DNA of 6,713 nucleotides, taken from the NCBI GenBank assembly GCA_028708105.1, contig JAQVZR010000100.1, positions 1 through 6,713 on the forward strand, in the 5' to 3' direction. Shown one piece after another: positions 1-5,675 of this stretch (the first letter of the stretch is position 1; each line of letters starts with the position of its first letter). Both the position numbers and the translations under genes were made by a program. The DNA is from Desulfoplanes sp. (GTDB lineage: Bacteria > Desulfobacterota > Desulfovibrionia > Desulfovibrionales > Desulfomicrobiaceae). The notes below the pieces were generated by a model. It saw only the letters and a program-made list of their open reading frames with translations. It was not told where the DNA came from and did not search any database.

Positions 1-1503
1 GGAAAAGGTGACGGTGAGGGGGACATTGGCGGCCATGGGGGCCATATACGGTCCCATCATCCCGGTGATGAAGAACAGAGGAATAAAGCAGATGATGATA
101 GCCACTGTGGACATGAGCACCGGGGGCAGAACCTCCCGTACGGCAAAAAGGGTGGCCTCTTTGGCCTTCAGTTTACCCGCAAGGATATGGCGCTGAATAT
201 TGTCCACATTGGTGATGGGATCATCCACCACCAGACCCAGAGACAGGATCAGGGCGAACAGGGTGACCCTGTTGATGGTATAGCCCATGAGATAATTGAC
301 AAACAGGGCCAGAGCAAAACTGACGGGTACGGCCATGGCCACGACCAGAGCCTCGCGCCAGCCAAGGGTCAGAGCCAGCAGGGCGACTACGGTGAGGACG
401 GCGAAAAAGAGGTTGCTGAGCAGTTCGTTGACTTTGATCTGGGCTGTGTGGCCGTTATTACGGGTAACCTCCACCCCGACCCCGGCAGGCAGAACGGTAT
501 GTTTGAGGGTCTCCATGCGGGCCAGGATATCTTCGGCCACTTTCACCGCATTGGTCCCTTTTTTTTTGGAAAGGGCCAGGGTTATTGATGAATGGGTTGC
601 GGGCACGGCATGCATCCCAGCTTCGGTGGACAGGGTGGTGTGGGAAGGCGTGAAGCCGATTCTGGAATAGGAAGAAGATTCTTCAGGCCCGTCCATGACC
701 CGGGCCACGTCTTTTAGATATACGGGACGGTTATTATATACCCCGACGACCAGGGAGCGGACATCCTCTGCCGATTCCAGAAAGGAATCGCTGGAAACGG
801 TGACGGTTTGGCCCATGCCTGTCAGGGAACCTGCGGTGACCGATGCGTCCGCAGCCTTGAGGCGGGCAAAGATTTCCATGGGCGAGATGCCAAAGGCGCT
901 CAGTTCCTGGGGCAGCAGTTCCACCCGTATTTCTCGTTTGCGGCCCCCGACAATGGCCGTTTTGGAGATGTCCGGAATTTCTGACAGGCGGTGCAGCACT
1001 TCTTCGCCGATGCGCCTAAGCTCAAAATCATCGTACCTGTCCGAGTACAGGGAAAGGCAGACAATGGGAACGTCATCGATCTGCACGGGTTTGATGGCCC
1101 ATCCGGAAAGGCCGGGAGGGGCTTCATCCTCATGGGAAATGATCTGGTTATGCAGTTTGACCAGAGAATCTTCCCGGTTTTCGCCCACAAAAAATCTGAC
1201 TGTGACCACGGCCATGTCCCTTTTGCAGGTGGAATAGACATCTTCCACCCCGTCCACCTGCCATAAAAGTTTTTCCAGGGGCGTGGCTACCAGTTGTTCC
1301 ACTTCCCGGACACTGGCCCCGGGGAAAAAGACATAAATATCGGCCATGGGCACCACGATCTGCGGTTCTTCCTCCCGCGGAGTGGTCAGCACTGCGGCTA
1401 TGCCCAGGCCCAGGGCAAAAACAATGAGCATGATGGACAGTCGGGCCTTGAGAAACTGGCGAACAATACTGGGGATAATCCCGGAGCTATGGGGCTCAGT
1501 CAT
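1..1503 (-). CDS. RND efflux permease, N-terminal half (AcrB/HAE1-like), 3' end beyond window
   Basis: Inner-membrane pump of a tripartite efflux system, which exports drugs, solvents or other toxic compounds by proton antiport. I translated 501 codons from the ATG at 1503 to base 1 with no stop. Full-length family members have about 1,000-1,100 residues, so roughly half is present. Visible parts in order: TM1 (about residues 21-41), followed by the TPREEEPQI segment (41-49) and PGAS (61-64); two periplasmic porter subdomains; TM2 (about 362-381), TM3 (385-405), TM4 (413-433) and TM5 (463-485). TM4 carries SLGLVVDDPI, whose Asp427-Asp428 match the proton-relay pair of AcrB. A proline follows the Asp pair where AcrB has Ala. 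The start overlaps the end of the adaptor gene by 8 bp and has an AGGAG six bases upstream, so translation is probably coupled. The substrate cannot be read from sequence. The DD pair and the adaptor partner make HAE1-type more likely than a SecDF or MmpL protein. Confidence 0.94.
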   Translation of the reverse strand, partial: MTEPHSSGIIPSIVRQFLKARLSIMLIVFALGLGIAAVLTTPREEEPQIVVPMADIYVFFPGASVREVEQLVATPLEKLLWQVDGVEDVYSTCKRDMAVVTVRFFVGENREDSLVKLHNQIISHEDEAPPGLSGWAIKPVQIDDVPIVCLSLYSDRYDDFELRRIGEEVLHRLSEIPDISKTAIVGGRKREIRVELLPQELSAFGISPMEIFARLKAADASVTAGSLTGMGQTVTVSSDSFLESAEDVRSLVVGVYNNRPVYLKDVARVMDGPEESSSYSRIGFTPSHTTLSTEAGMHAVPATHSSITLALSKKKGTNAVKVAEDILARMETLKHTVLPAGVGVEVTRNNGHTAQIKVNELLSNLFFAVLTVVALLALTLGWREALVVAMAVPVSFALALFVNYLMGYTINRVTLFALILSLGLVVDDPITNVDNIQRHILAGKLKAKEATLFAVREVLPPVLMSTVAIIICFIPLFFITGMMGPYMAPMAANVPLTVTFS

Positions 1504-2653
1504 CTGTGTCTCCTATGCTAAGGACATCATCGGCTTTGAGTCCGGAGAGGATTTCGATCCGTCCGTCATGGGTCGGACCAGAGGTAACAAAGATGCGTTC
1601 AAAGTGATCCCCGGTGCGGACCATGACGGTTTCCAGCTGTCCTACACGCTGGATCGCCTGGGCGGGAATGAGGATAACCTTGTGCTGTCCCACGGGAATG
1701 AGCAATCGGCCGAACATGCCCGGATAGATTCCCGGTATTTTAGGCAGAGCCGCTTTGACCAGGAAGGTCCTGGTACGCGGGTCTGCCGTGGGCACGATTT
1801 CTTCGATAACGCCTTCAATGGTACCATTGAATGATGCGATGCTCACAGGGAGCCGTTGCCCAAGGCTGACCTTGCCGATAAGCCCCTCGCGGACAACGGC
1901 CTCGATACGCAGTTGTTCTCCGGCATGAAGGGTCAGCAGAGGCTTGCCCTGCAGAGCCAGATCGCCGGGATCGGCCATGCGCTGGGCCACTTCACCGTCG
2001 ACCGGTGCCTTGATGATGGTGTACCCCAGGTTGATTTTTGCTTCTTCAAGCATTTTTTGGGATCTGTTTTTTTCGGCTTTGGCCCCGGTCAGTCCGTCTT
2101 TGGCCTGCTGCAGGATGGCCTGGGCCTGGAGAAATTCGGCTTGGGATGCTTCCAGATCCTGGGAAGAAATGGTCCGGGAGGCAAACATCTCCTGCATCCG
2201 TTTATACCTGGAACTGGTCTGGTTGTATCTGGCCTGAGCACCGGTGATGGCCTGATTCGCCTGGGACTGCATGGCTCTGGCCGAGGCCAGACCTTGCCGT
2301 GCCTGCTCCATGCGAGAGACAAATTCCCGGTTGTCTAGCAGAATGAGGGGGTCACCCTGGTTAACCCGGTTACCGGGACGTACATGGACCTCGGTGATTC
2401 GCGCCGTTACTTGGGATGCGATTTCCGCCTTGGTCCGGGCCCTGACCGTGCCGATGCCCGTATACCATTGGGGCAGCATCGTGGTGCGAATCTGTACGGT
2501 TTTTGAAGGAATAAAGGAGATATTATGGGGCGCAACTCTGCCCGGATTGATTTTTCCCGAGGTGAACATGCCTGTCTGATAGAGTAGGAGCCCCACAAGG
2601 GCTGACAGGCCAAGGACGATAGACAGAACGCGCAAAAGAGATTTTTTCTGCAT
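1496..2653 (-). CDS. RND efflux periplasmic adaptor (membrane fusion protein, AcrA/HlyD-like)
   Basis: Periplasmic adaptor that would link the RND permease encoded next to it to an outer-membrane channel. It has 385 residues, a normal length for the family. In order: an N-terminal hydrophobic segment (about 6-26) that acts as anchor or uncleaved signal, with no lipobox cysteine seen; first lipoyl half (about 75-108, with VRPGNRVNQGDPLILLD); a long alpha-helical hairpin (about 110-208, rich in Ala, Gln and charged residues); second lipoyl half (IIKAPVDGEVAQRMADPGD, 213-231); then beta-barrel and membrane-proximal domains to the end. At the hairpin tip Arg152, Met156 and Ser163 have the spacing of the R-L-S channel-docking motif known from AcrA, with Met replacing Leu. 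The ATG at 2653 has a GGAG six bases upstream. It is the first gene of the efflux unit and overlaps the permease by 8 bp. No outer-membrane factor is visible, so the channel must come from beyond the left edge or from elsewhere. Confidence 0.93.
   Translation of the reverse strand: MQKKSLLRVLSIVLGLSALVGLLLYQTGMFTSGKINPGRVAPHNISFIPSKTVQIRTTMLPQWYTGIGTVRARTKAEIASQVTARITEVHVRPGNRVNQGDPLILLDNREFVSRMEQARQGLASARAMQSQANQAITGAQARYNQTSSRYKRMQEMFASRTISSQDLEASQAEFLQAQAILQQAKDGLTGAKAEKNRSQKMLEEAKINLGYTIIKAPVDGEVAQRMADPGDLALQGKPLLTLHAGEQLRIEAVVREGLIGKVSLGQRLPVSIASFNGTIEGVIEEIVPTADPRTRTFLVKAALPKIPGIYPGMFGRLLIPVGQHKVILIPAQAIQRVGQLETVMVRTGDHFERIFVTSGPTHDGRIEILSGLKADDVLSIGDTDD
1510..1514 (-). promoter_or_regulatory. 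Shine-Dalgarno of the RND permease, inside the adaptor gene
   Basis: AGGAG on the minus strand, six bases before the ATG at 1503 and inside the last codons of the adaptor gene. It fixes the permease start and, with the ATGACTGA overlap of start and stop codons at 1496-1503, supports translational coupling. Confidence 0.75.
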
Positions 2654-2692
2654 GGAAGGCTCCAGGGGATGGGAAGGTGTTGATGAGGGGAG

Positions 2693-2721
2693 AGTGTATA
2701 TGGATTGGGGATTGTTCGCAA
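2693..2721 (-). promoter_or_regulatory. Candidate sigma-70-type promoter for the efflux genes
   Basis: On the minus strand TTGCGA (2721-2716) and TACACT (2698-2693) are separated by exactly 17 bases. Each matches the -35/-10 consensus at four of six positions. It lies about 40 bp before the adaptor start, directly downstream of the CGTTATT repeats. Overlapping alternatives such as TATACA exist at shorter spacing. Transcription initiation is inferred, not shown. Confidence 0.4.
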
Positions 2722-2727
2722 ATCCAT
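2700..2727 (+). repeat. Inverted repeat ATGGATT-N14-AATCCAT across the candidate promoter
   Basis: Perfect 7-bp arms at 2700-2706 and 2721-2727 flank 14 bases and enclose the spacer and -35 box of the candidate efflux promoter. The position would suit a repressor operator. An inverted repeat of this size can also occur by chance. Confidence 0.4.
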
Positions 2728-2728
2728 T

Positions 2729-2813
2729 CGTTATTTCGTCTATTGGTTCCGGGGATCGGTGGGATAGCGTTATTCCGTATATTGCGGGGCTTGGCGGGTA
2801 GCGTTATTCCCGT
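2729..2813 (+). repeat. Three direct repeats of a CGTTATT(T/C)C-CGT motif upstream of the efflux genes
   Basis: Plus-strand copies: CGTTATTTCGT (2729-2739), CGTTATTCCGT (2768-2778) and CGTTATTCCCGT (2802-2813). Their starts are 39 and 34 bp apart. The last two belong to a longer imperfect duplication (about 2751-2779 and 2786-2814) that shares GGGG, GGG and a 12-bp identical core, TAGCGTTATTCC. All lie between the methyltransferase stop and the candidate efflux promoter; the nearest ends 8 bp upstream of the proposed -35 box. A binding-site array for a regulator is the natural reading, but a chance local duplication is possible. A fourth CGTTAT at 2826-2831 overlaps the methyltransferase stop codon and lacks the rest of the motif. 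Confidence 0.6.
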
Positions 2814-2827
2814 AGATACAACCGACG

Positions 2828-3481
2828 TTATGTATGACTACCGTTGCTAATTCGGGTCAGGCATACCTGGATGAGGCCATGGTGGAAGGAGGTTTGTGAT
2901 TGTATATGGAGGTTGTTGTGGCGGATCAGGTGATCCAGTCCTCCCGAATGAAGATATGACCGGTAATGGGCATGGTGTTCTTTACCGGCCATCCGTTCAA
3001 TGATGGCTGCAAGATGGTGCATGATCCGGCCGAACATTTTCAGGGGCATTGCGTAATCCATGAGCAGAATGTGGCCGTCCGGGGTAATGAGACGTTTGGC
3101 CTCGGTAAGTATCTGGTCGCGCAGGAGAGCTGGTTTTTCATGCAGGGCCATGGAGATGACCGCAAGATCGAAATGGTGGGCTGGCAGTCCTGTCCAGGCG
3201 GCATCGGCAAGGATGAAGGTCATTCCGGCACTATTTTTATGTCTGGCCTGGCGGAGCATGCTCGGGGAGAGATCAATGCCCGTGACCTGAAAACCTTGTT
3301 TTCCCATGTGTCTGGCCAGGGCTCCTGTGCCGCAGCACAGATCGACCACTGTCCTTGCCTCGATCTGTCGGGCCAGTGCGCCTGCCTGTCTGTATTCGGG
3401 CAAAAGCAGGGGGGCTATGAGCAGATCGTAGAACGGGGCGACGGATTGGTATTCGGTGGCCGGATCATGGAGTTGGTTCAT
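2828..3481 (-). CDS. Class I SAM-dependent methyltransferase (UbiE/Methyltransf_11-like), substrate unknown
   Basis: Soluble 217-residue enzyme expected to transfer a methyl group from S-adenosylmethionine; the acceptor cannot be told. Motif I is VVDLCCGTG (45-53), the SAM glycine loop. VTGIDLSPSML (67-77) ends strand beta-2, with Asp70 placed to bind the SAM ribose. ILADAAWTGLP (90-100) is the usual adenine-contacting segment, HFDLAVISMALHE (103-115) the motif after it, and PDGHILLMDY (134-143) a late Rossmann strand. The C-terminal third is unusually rich in histidine (11 between 155 and 201). I chose the ATG at 3481. The frame stays open to a TTG at 3568, but the extra 29 residues are encoded partly by the palindromic element and resemble nothing in the family. 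Shine-Dalgarno support at the ATG is weak (GAAG). UbiE itself is longer (about 250 residues) and no quinone-pathway gene is nearby, so I give no symbol. Confidence 0.87.
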   Translation of the reverse strand: MNQLHDPATEYQSVAPFYDLLIAPLLLPEYRQAGALARQIEARTVVDLCCGTGALARHMGKQGFQVTGIDLSPSMLRQARHKNSAGMTFILADAAWTGLPAHHFDLAVISMALHEKPALLRDQILTEAKRLITPDGHILLMDYAMPLKMFGRIMHHLAAIIERMAGKEHHAHYRSYLHSGGLDHLIRHNNLHIQSQTSFHHGLIQVCLTRISNGSHT

Positions 3482-3514
3482 AGACGCTTCGTTGCAGATA
3501 TCTGTTGTCGATTT

Positions 3515-3582
3515 GTAGGGGCGTACCGGCTGGTCGCCCTCTGTTGGATTACCGTATCGGGCGACCAACCGGTCGCCCCTAC
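3515..3582 (+). repeat. Palindromic (REP/MITE-like) element between aspartokinase and methyltransferase genes
   Basis: Left arm 3515-3539 begins GTAGGGGCG and ends GGTCGCCC. Right arm 3559-3582 begins GGGCGACC and ends CGCCCCTAC. The arms are complementary over about 24 bp, with one extra base and one mismatch, around a 19-base loop. The right arm also folds on itself: GGGCGACC, four bases, GGTCGCCC. GTAGGGGCG/CGCCCCTAC-ended palindromes look to me like a type of dispersed intergenic repeat seen in various bacterial genomes; that is recollection, not a search. There is no U-tract on the minus-strand side, so it is not a standard intrinsic terminator for the aspartokinase gene, though the stem could still slow polymerase or protect an mRNA end. 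Confidence 0.75.
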
Positions 3583-3618
3583 GGAATTTTTGATGAAAAT
3601 TATTTATATTTTGAATGC

Positions 3619-5022
3619 TTATTGATCACAGGTCTCTGCGCCCATCTGAGGTGTTTCCGTGAAAAAGGTTGTATGGATGGCATTGACCGTTGTCTCCAGA
3701 TCTTCCTGGGGGACCAGAAAATACAGGGCGGCTTTGGACGGACCAAAGGAGATCATCTCGATGCACACATCCTGCTCGGCCACGGCTACAAAACATTTGG
3801 CGGCAATGCCTTTGCATCTCAAGAGTCCGTCGCCAACGATACAGATAAGGGCGATATTGTCCACCTTTTCGATGCGTTGATAGGGTCGCGGATCAAGGCT
3901 TTTAAGAGCCTCAAGTCCCGGTTCGAGATCTGCAGTGGCCAAAAGCAGGCTGATGCAGGTCTGGGATGTGACCACTGATTTGATATTGATCCCTGATTCG
4001 GCGATGCGGTTGGCCACCAGCCCAAGGATACCCTGCCTGGCGCCTACACCCGAGGCATGAACCTTGAGTATCCCGATATCTGTGGTGTAAGCGACACTTT
4101 TGACGGCCATGCGGCATCTAGGGCTTTCGGTAGTGATGATGCTGCCCTGTGCATCCGGATTTAAGGTGTTTTTGATGGTGATGGGGATTTTCTTTTTGCG
4201 TATGGGCTCGATGGTCCGTGGGTGCAGGATGGCTGCGCCGAAATAGGCCAGTTCGGCGGCCTCTTCGTAGGAAAGAATGGGGATCAGGCTTGCGCCTTTG
4301 ACCATCCGGGGGTCCGCGCTCAAGAACCCGTCAACATCCTTCCATATTTCGAGGCTTTCGGCATCAAGGGCTGCCGCAACCACGGCCGCAGAGTAATCGC
4401 TTCCTCCCCGCCCAAAAGTTGTGATGTCTCCCCCTTCACTGACACCGAAAAATCCTGGCAGAAAAACCACTGTATCCGGGGTGATAATGGGAACCAGATA
4501 TTTTTGAAAATTCAGGGCGGTCAGGGACAGGTTGGCAGAGGCATCCCCGAATTTTCCATCGGTGATCATGCCGATTTTGTGGGGCAGGCGGTAGGTTGCT
4601 TTGCACTGGCGGCATTCAAGGGCAAAAGCCAGCAGAGCGGCGGAAAAACGTTCTCCGAAACTGCTGATGATGTCCCGTATCCTGGGCGTGATTTCCCGGG
4701 TAAAATTGAGGCCGTAATAGAGCCTTTCCAGACGGCTCAGGGATTTGGTCAGATCCCGGCAGAATTCTTCCCGCTTGTTCTCGCTGGAAATGAGATGGCG
4801 GGCTACGAGCATATGCTTGTTTTTGATGTGGCTGATAATGCCAGGGACATTTTCTTCATCTGCCAGAGCCTGGTCCATGCCTTGAATAAGGGTATTGGTA
4901 ATTCCGTTGAGGGCGGAAACCACAATAACCTGTCCTTTGCCGTGGACGGCGATGAGGTCCAGGATCTGAGCTATGGTCTCCTTGCCGTGGAGGCAGCCGC
5001 CTCCGATTTTGATGACTTTCAT
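3619..5022 (-). CDS. lysC: Aspartokinase, monofunctional, LysC/ThrA-type with two ACT domains
   Basis: Phosphorylates L-aspartate with ATP in the cytoplasm, the first step towards lysine, threonine, methionine and diaminopimelate. It has 467 residues. The kinase domain spans about 1-300: KIGGG with the catalytic-type Lys5, VVSALNGITNT (34-44), SFGERFSA (121-128), FGRGGSDYSAA (203-213), IWKDVDGFLSADPR (226-239) and ELAYFGAAILHPRTIEPI (257-274). Two regulatory ACT domains follow (about 315-378 and 388-455), the usual site of feedback inhibition by end products. No homoserine dehydrogenase domain is fused. The start is the ATG at 5022, because Lys5 must sit near the N-terminus. The frame runs on to an ATG at 5166, but those 48 residues look non-coding. 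No good Shine-Dalgarno precedes 5022. The usual KFGGTSV motif reads KIGGGCL here. The lysC symbol is by analogy; which amino acid inhibits the enzyme is unknown. Confidence 0.94.
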   Translation of the reverse strand: MKVIKIGGGCLHGKETIAQILDLIAVHGKGQVIVVSALNGITNTLIQGMDQALADEENVPGIISHIKNKHMLVARHLISSENKREEFCRDLTKSLSRLERLYYGLNFTREITPRIRDIISSFGERFSAALLAFALECRQCKATYRLPHKIGMITDGKFGDASANLSLTALNFQKYLVPIITPDTVVFLPGFFGVSEGGDITTFGRGGSDYSAAVVAAALDAESLEIWKDVDGFLSADPRMVKGASLIPILSYEEAAELAYFGAAILHPRTIEPIRKKKIPITIKNTLNPDAQGSIITTESPRCRMAVKSVAYTTDIGILKVHASGVGARQGILGLVANRIAESGINIKSVVTSQTCISLLLATADLEPGLEALKSLDPRPYQRIEKVDNIALICIVGDGLLRCKGIAAKCFVAVAEQDVCIEMISFGPSKAALYFLVPQEDLETTVNAIHTTFFTETPQMGAETCDQ

Positions 5023-5178
5023 GGGGAAATTCGGTTTCAGGTTATAAGTTTTATGTTTTAGGCTTTTGGGGTAGACATTGGTAAAAAGGGACGGACACGG
5101 GCAGGTAGCGATGGGATACGATACTCTGTTCTGTTTTTTCCCCGGTCTCCTGCCTCCTGTTTCCATTTTTTTTCCCGT
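5023..5178. other. Spacer with repeated purine tracts upstream of aspartokinase
   Basis: 156 bp without a supported gene. The minus strand is strongly purine-biased near the hypothetical-protein stop. GGGGAAAAAAC occurs at 5133-5143 and again at 5203-5213 inside the gene, with a GGGAAAAAAAA tract between them (around 5165-5175). A TATAAC at 5041-5046 lies 18 bases before the aspartokinase ATG, but I find no matching -35 box. No riboswitch or leader peptide rich in lysine, threonine or methionine is evident. Confidence 0.45.
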
Positions 5179-5664
5179 CTACTGCATACTGTTCCCTTCC
5201 CCGTTTTTTCCCCCTCTCACTGATTCCTTGAGCTGGGCGACTTTGGCCCGGAGGTAGTCGGCTACTATGCCCCCGGTGTCCTGGTCACCCGAGTGTTCGA
5301 GGCCATAGGATTTGAGATCATCTTCGATCTGTTTTTCCATGCGCTCTGATTCCAGGAACATGATATAGATAAGGATCAGGGTGGCGGCGTTCTCTTCGTT
5401 GCCGTCACAAAGCAGTTCGAGCTGATTTTTGGGCACGGTTTCGAGAAGCCGTTCCACAAACATGGTTATCCATTTAGCGTATAGGTCGGGAAGGATGGTG
5501 GGGACCAAGCTGCTCAGGCTGGTAGCGGTGGATGTATCCATGTTGGGCATGGTTATGGTCAGATATTCGGTCAGGGCTTCAGTGCGTCGGGCTGCATCCT
5601 GGTCCATGCGTTGAAGAATGACCATTGTTACATGTCCTCGGATGGCTGCGTCTGATAATGGCAT
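5179..5664 (-). CDS. Uncharacterised 161-residue helical protein downstream of ftsK
   Basis: I do not recognise this protein. It looks cytoplasmic: no signal peptide and no convincing membrane span. The composition is mostly helix-forming, with a charged segment (DQDAARRTEALTEYL, 21-35), a Ser/Thr-rich stretch (43-52), a leucine-rich helix region (53-75) and a hydrophobic-to-acidic helix (about 92-120). The last dozen residues are Gly/Asn/Lys-rich and look disordered. The gap to the ftsK stop is nine bases, and its AAGGA (5675-5671) overlaps that stop codon, so co-transcription and coupling with ftsK are likely. A second in-frame ATG at 5625 (Met14) has its own GAGGA nine bases upstream, so a 148-residue product is an alternative. 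The coupling hints at a role linked to chromosome segregation or division, but operon position alone cannot establish that. Confidence 0.78.
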   Translation of the reverse strand: MPLSDAAIRGHVTMVILQRMDQDAARRTEALTEYLTITMPNMDTSTATSLSSLVPTILPDLYAKWITMFVERLLETVPKNQLELLCDGNEENAATLILIYIMFLESERMEKQIEDDLKSYGLEHSGDQDTGGIVADYLRAKVAQLKESVRGGKNGEGNSMQ

Positions 5665-5670
5665 TGTTAA

Positions 5671-5675
5671 TCCTT
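5671..5675 (-). promoter_or_regulatory. Shine-Dalgarno overlapping the ftsK stop codon
   Basis: AAGGA on the minus strand, six bases before the ATG at 5664. It shares bases with the TAA stop of ftsK (5676-5674), so ribosomes finishing ftsK arrive on the initiation site of the next gene. Confidence 0.7.

Noticed and set aside
187..588. Plus-strand open frames opposite the RND permease (187-588, 296-670, 695-1237)
   Set aside because: They are antisense to a continuous, clearly homologous RND frame and their translations show no recognisable domains.
1856..2338. Plus-strand open frames opposite the adaptor, methyltransferase and aspartokinase (1856-2338, 2966-3625, 4222-5061)
   Set aside because: They are mirror frames of well-supported minus-strand genes, with low-information Gly/Cys/Ser-rich translations.
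3482..3568. Methyltransferase N-terminal extension to a TTG at 3568
   Set aside because: The extra 29 codons are partly made of the palindromic element and do not resemble the family; the ATG at 3481 gives a normal N-terminus.
3515..3591. Palindrome as a rho-independent terminator for the aspartokinase gene
   Set aside because: No T-run follows it on the minus strand. A T5 follows on the plus-strand side (3587-3591), but no plus-strand gene reads into it.
5041..5046. TATAAC as the -10 box of an aspartokinase promoter with a very short leader
   Set aside because: No -35 hexamer at 16-18 bases and no extended -10 TG; too weak to list as a promoter.
5153..5158. Orphan perfect AGGAGG on the minus strand
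   Set aside because: No ATG, GTG or TTG lies within a usable distance downstream, so it does not define a gene start.
5023..5166. Aspartokinase N-terminal extension to an ATG at 5166
   Set aside because: Aspartokinases begin a few residues before the catalytic lysine; the 48 extra residues look like translated spacer.
5194..5201. KOPS-like GGGAAGGG on the minus strand near ftsK
   Set aside because: It matches the E. coli GGGNAGGG pattern, but about one match is expected by chance in a window this size on both strands, and the KOPS sequence of this organism is unknown.
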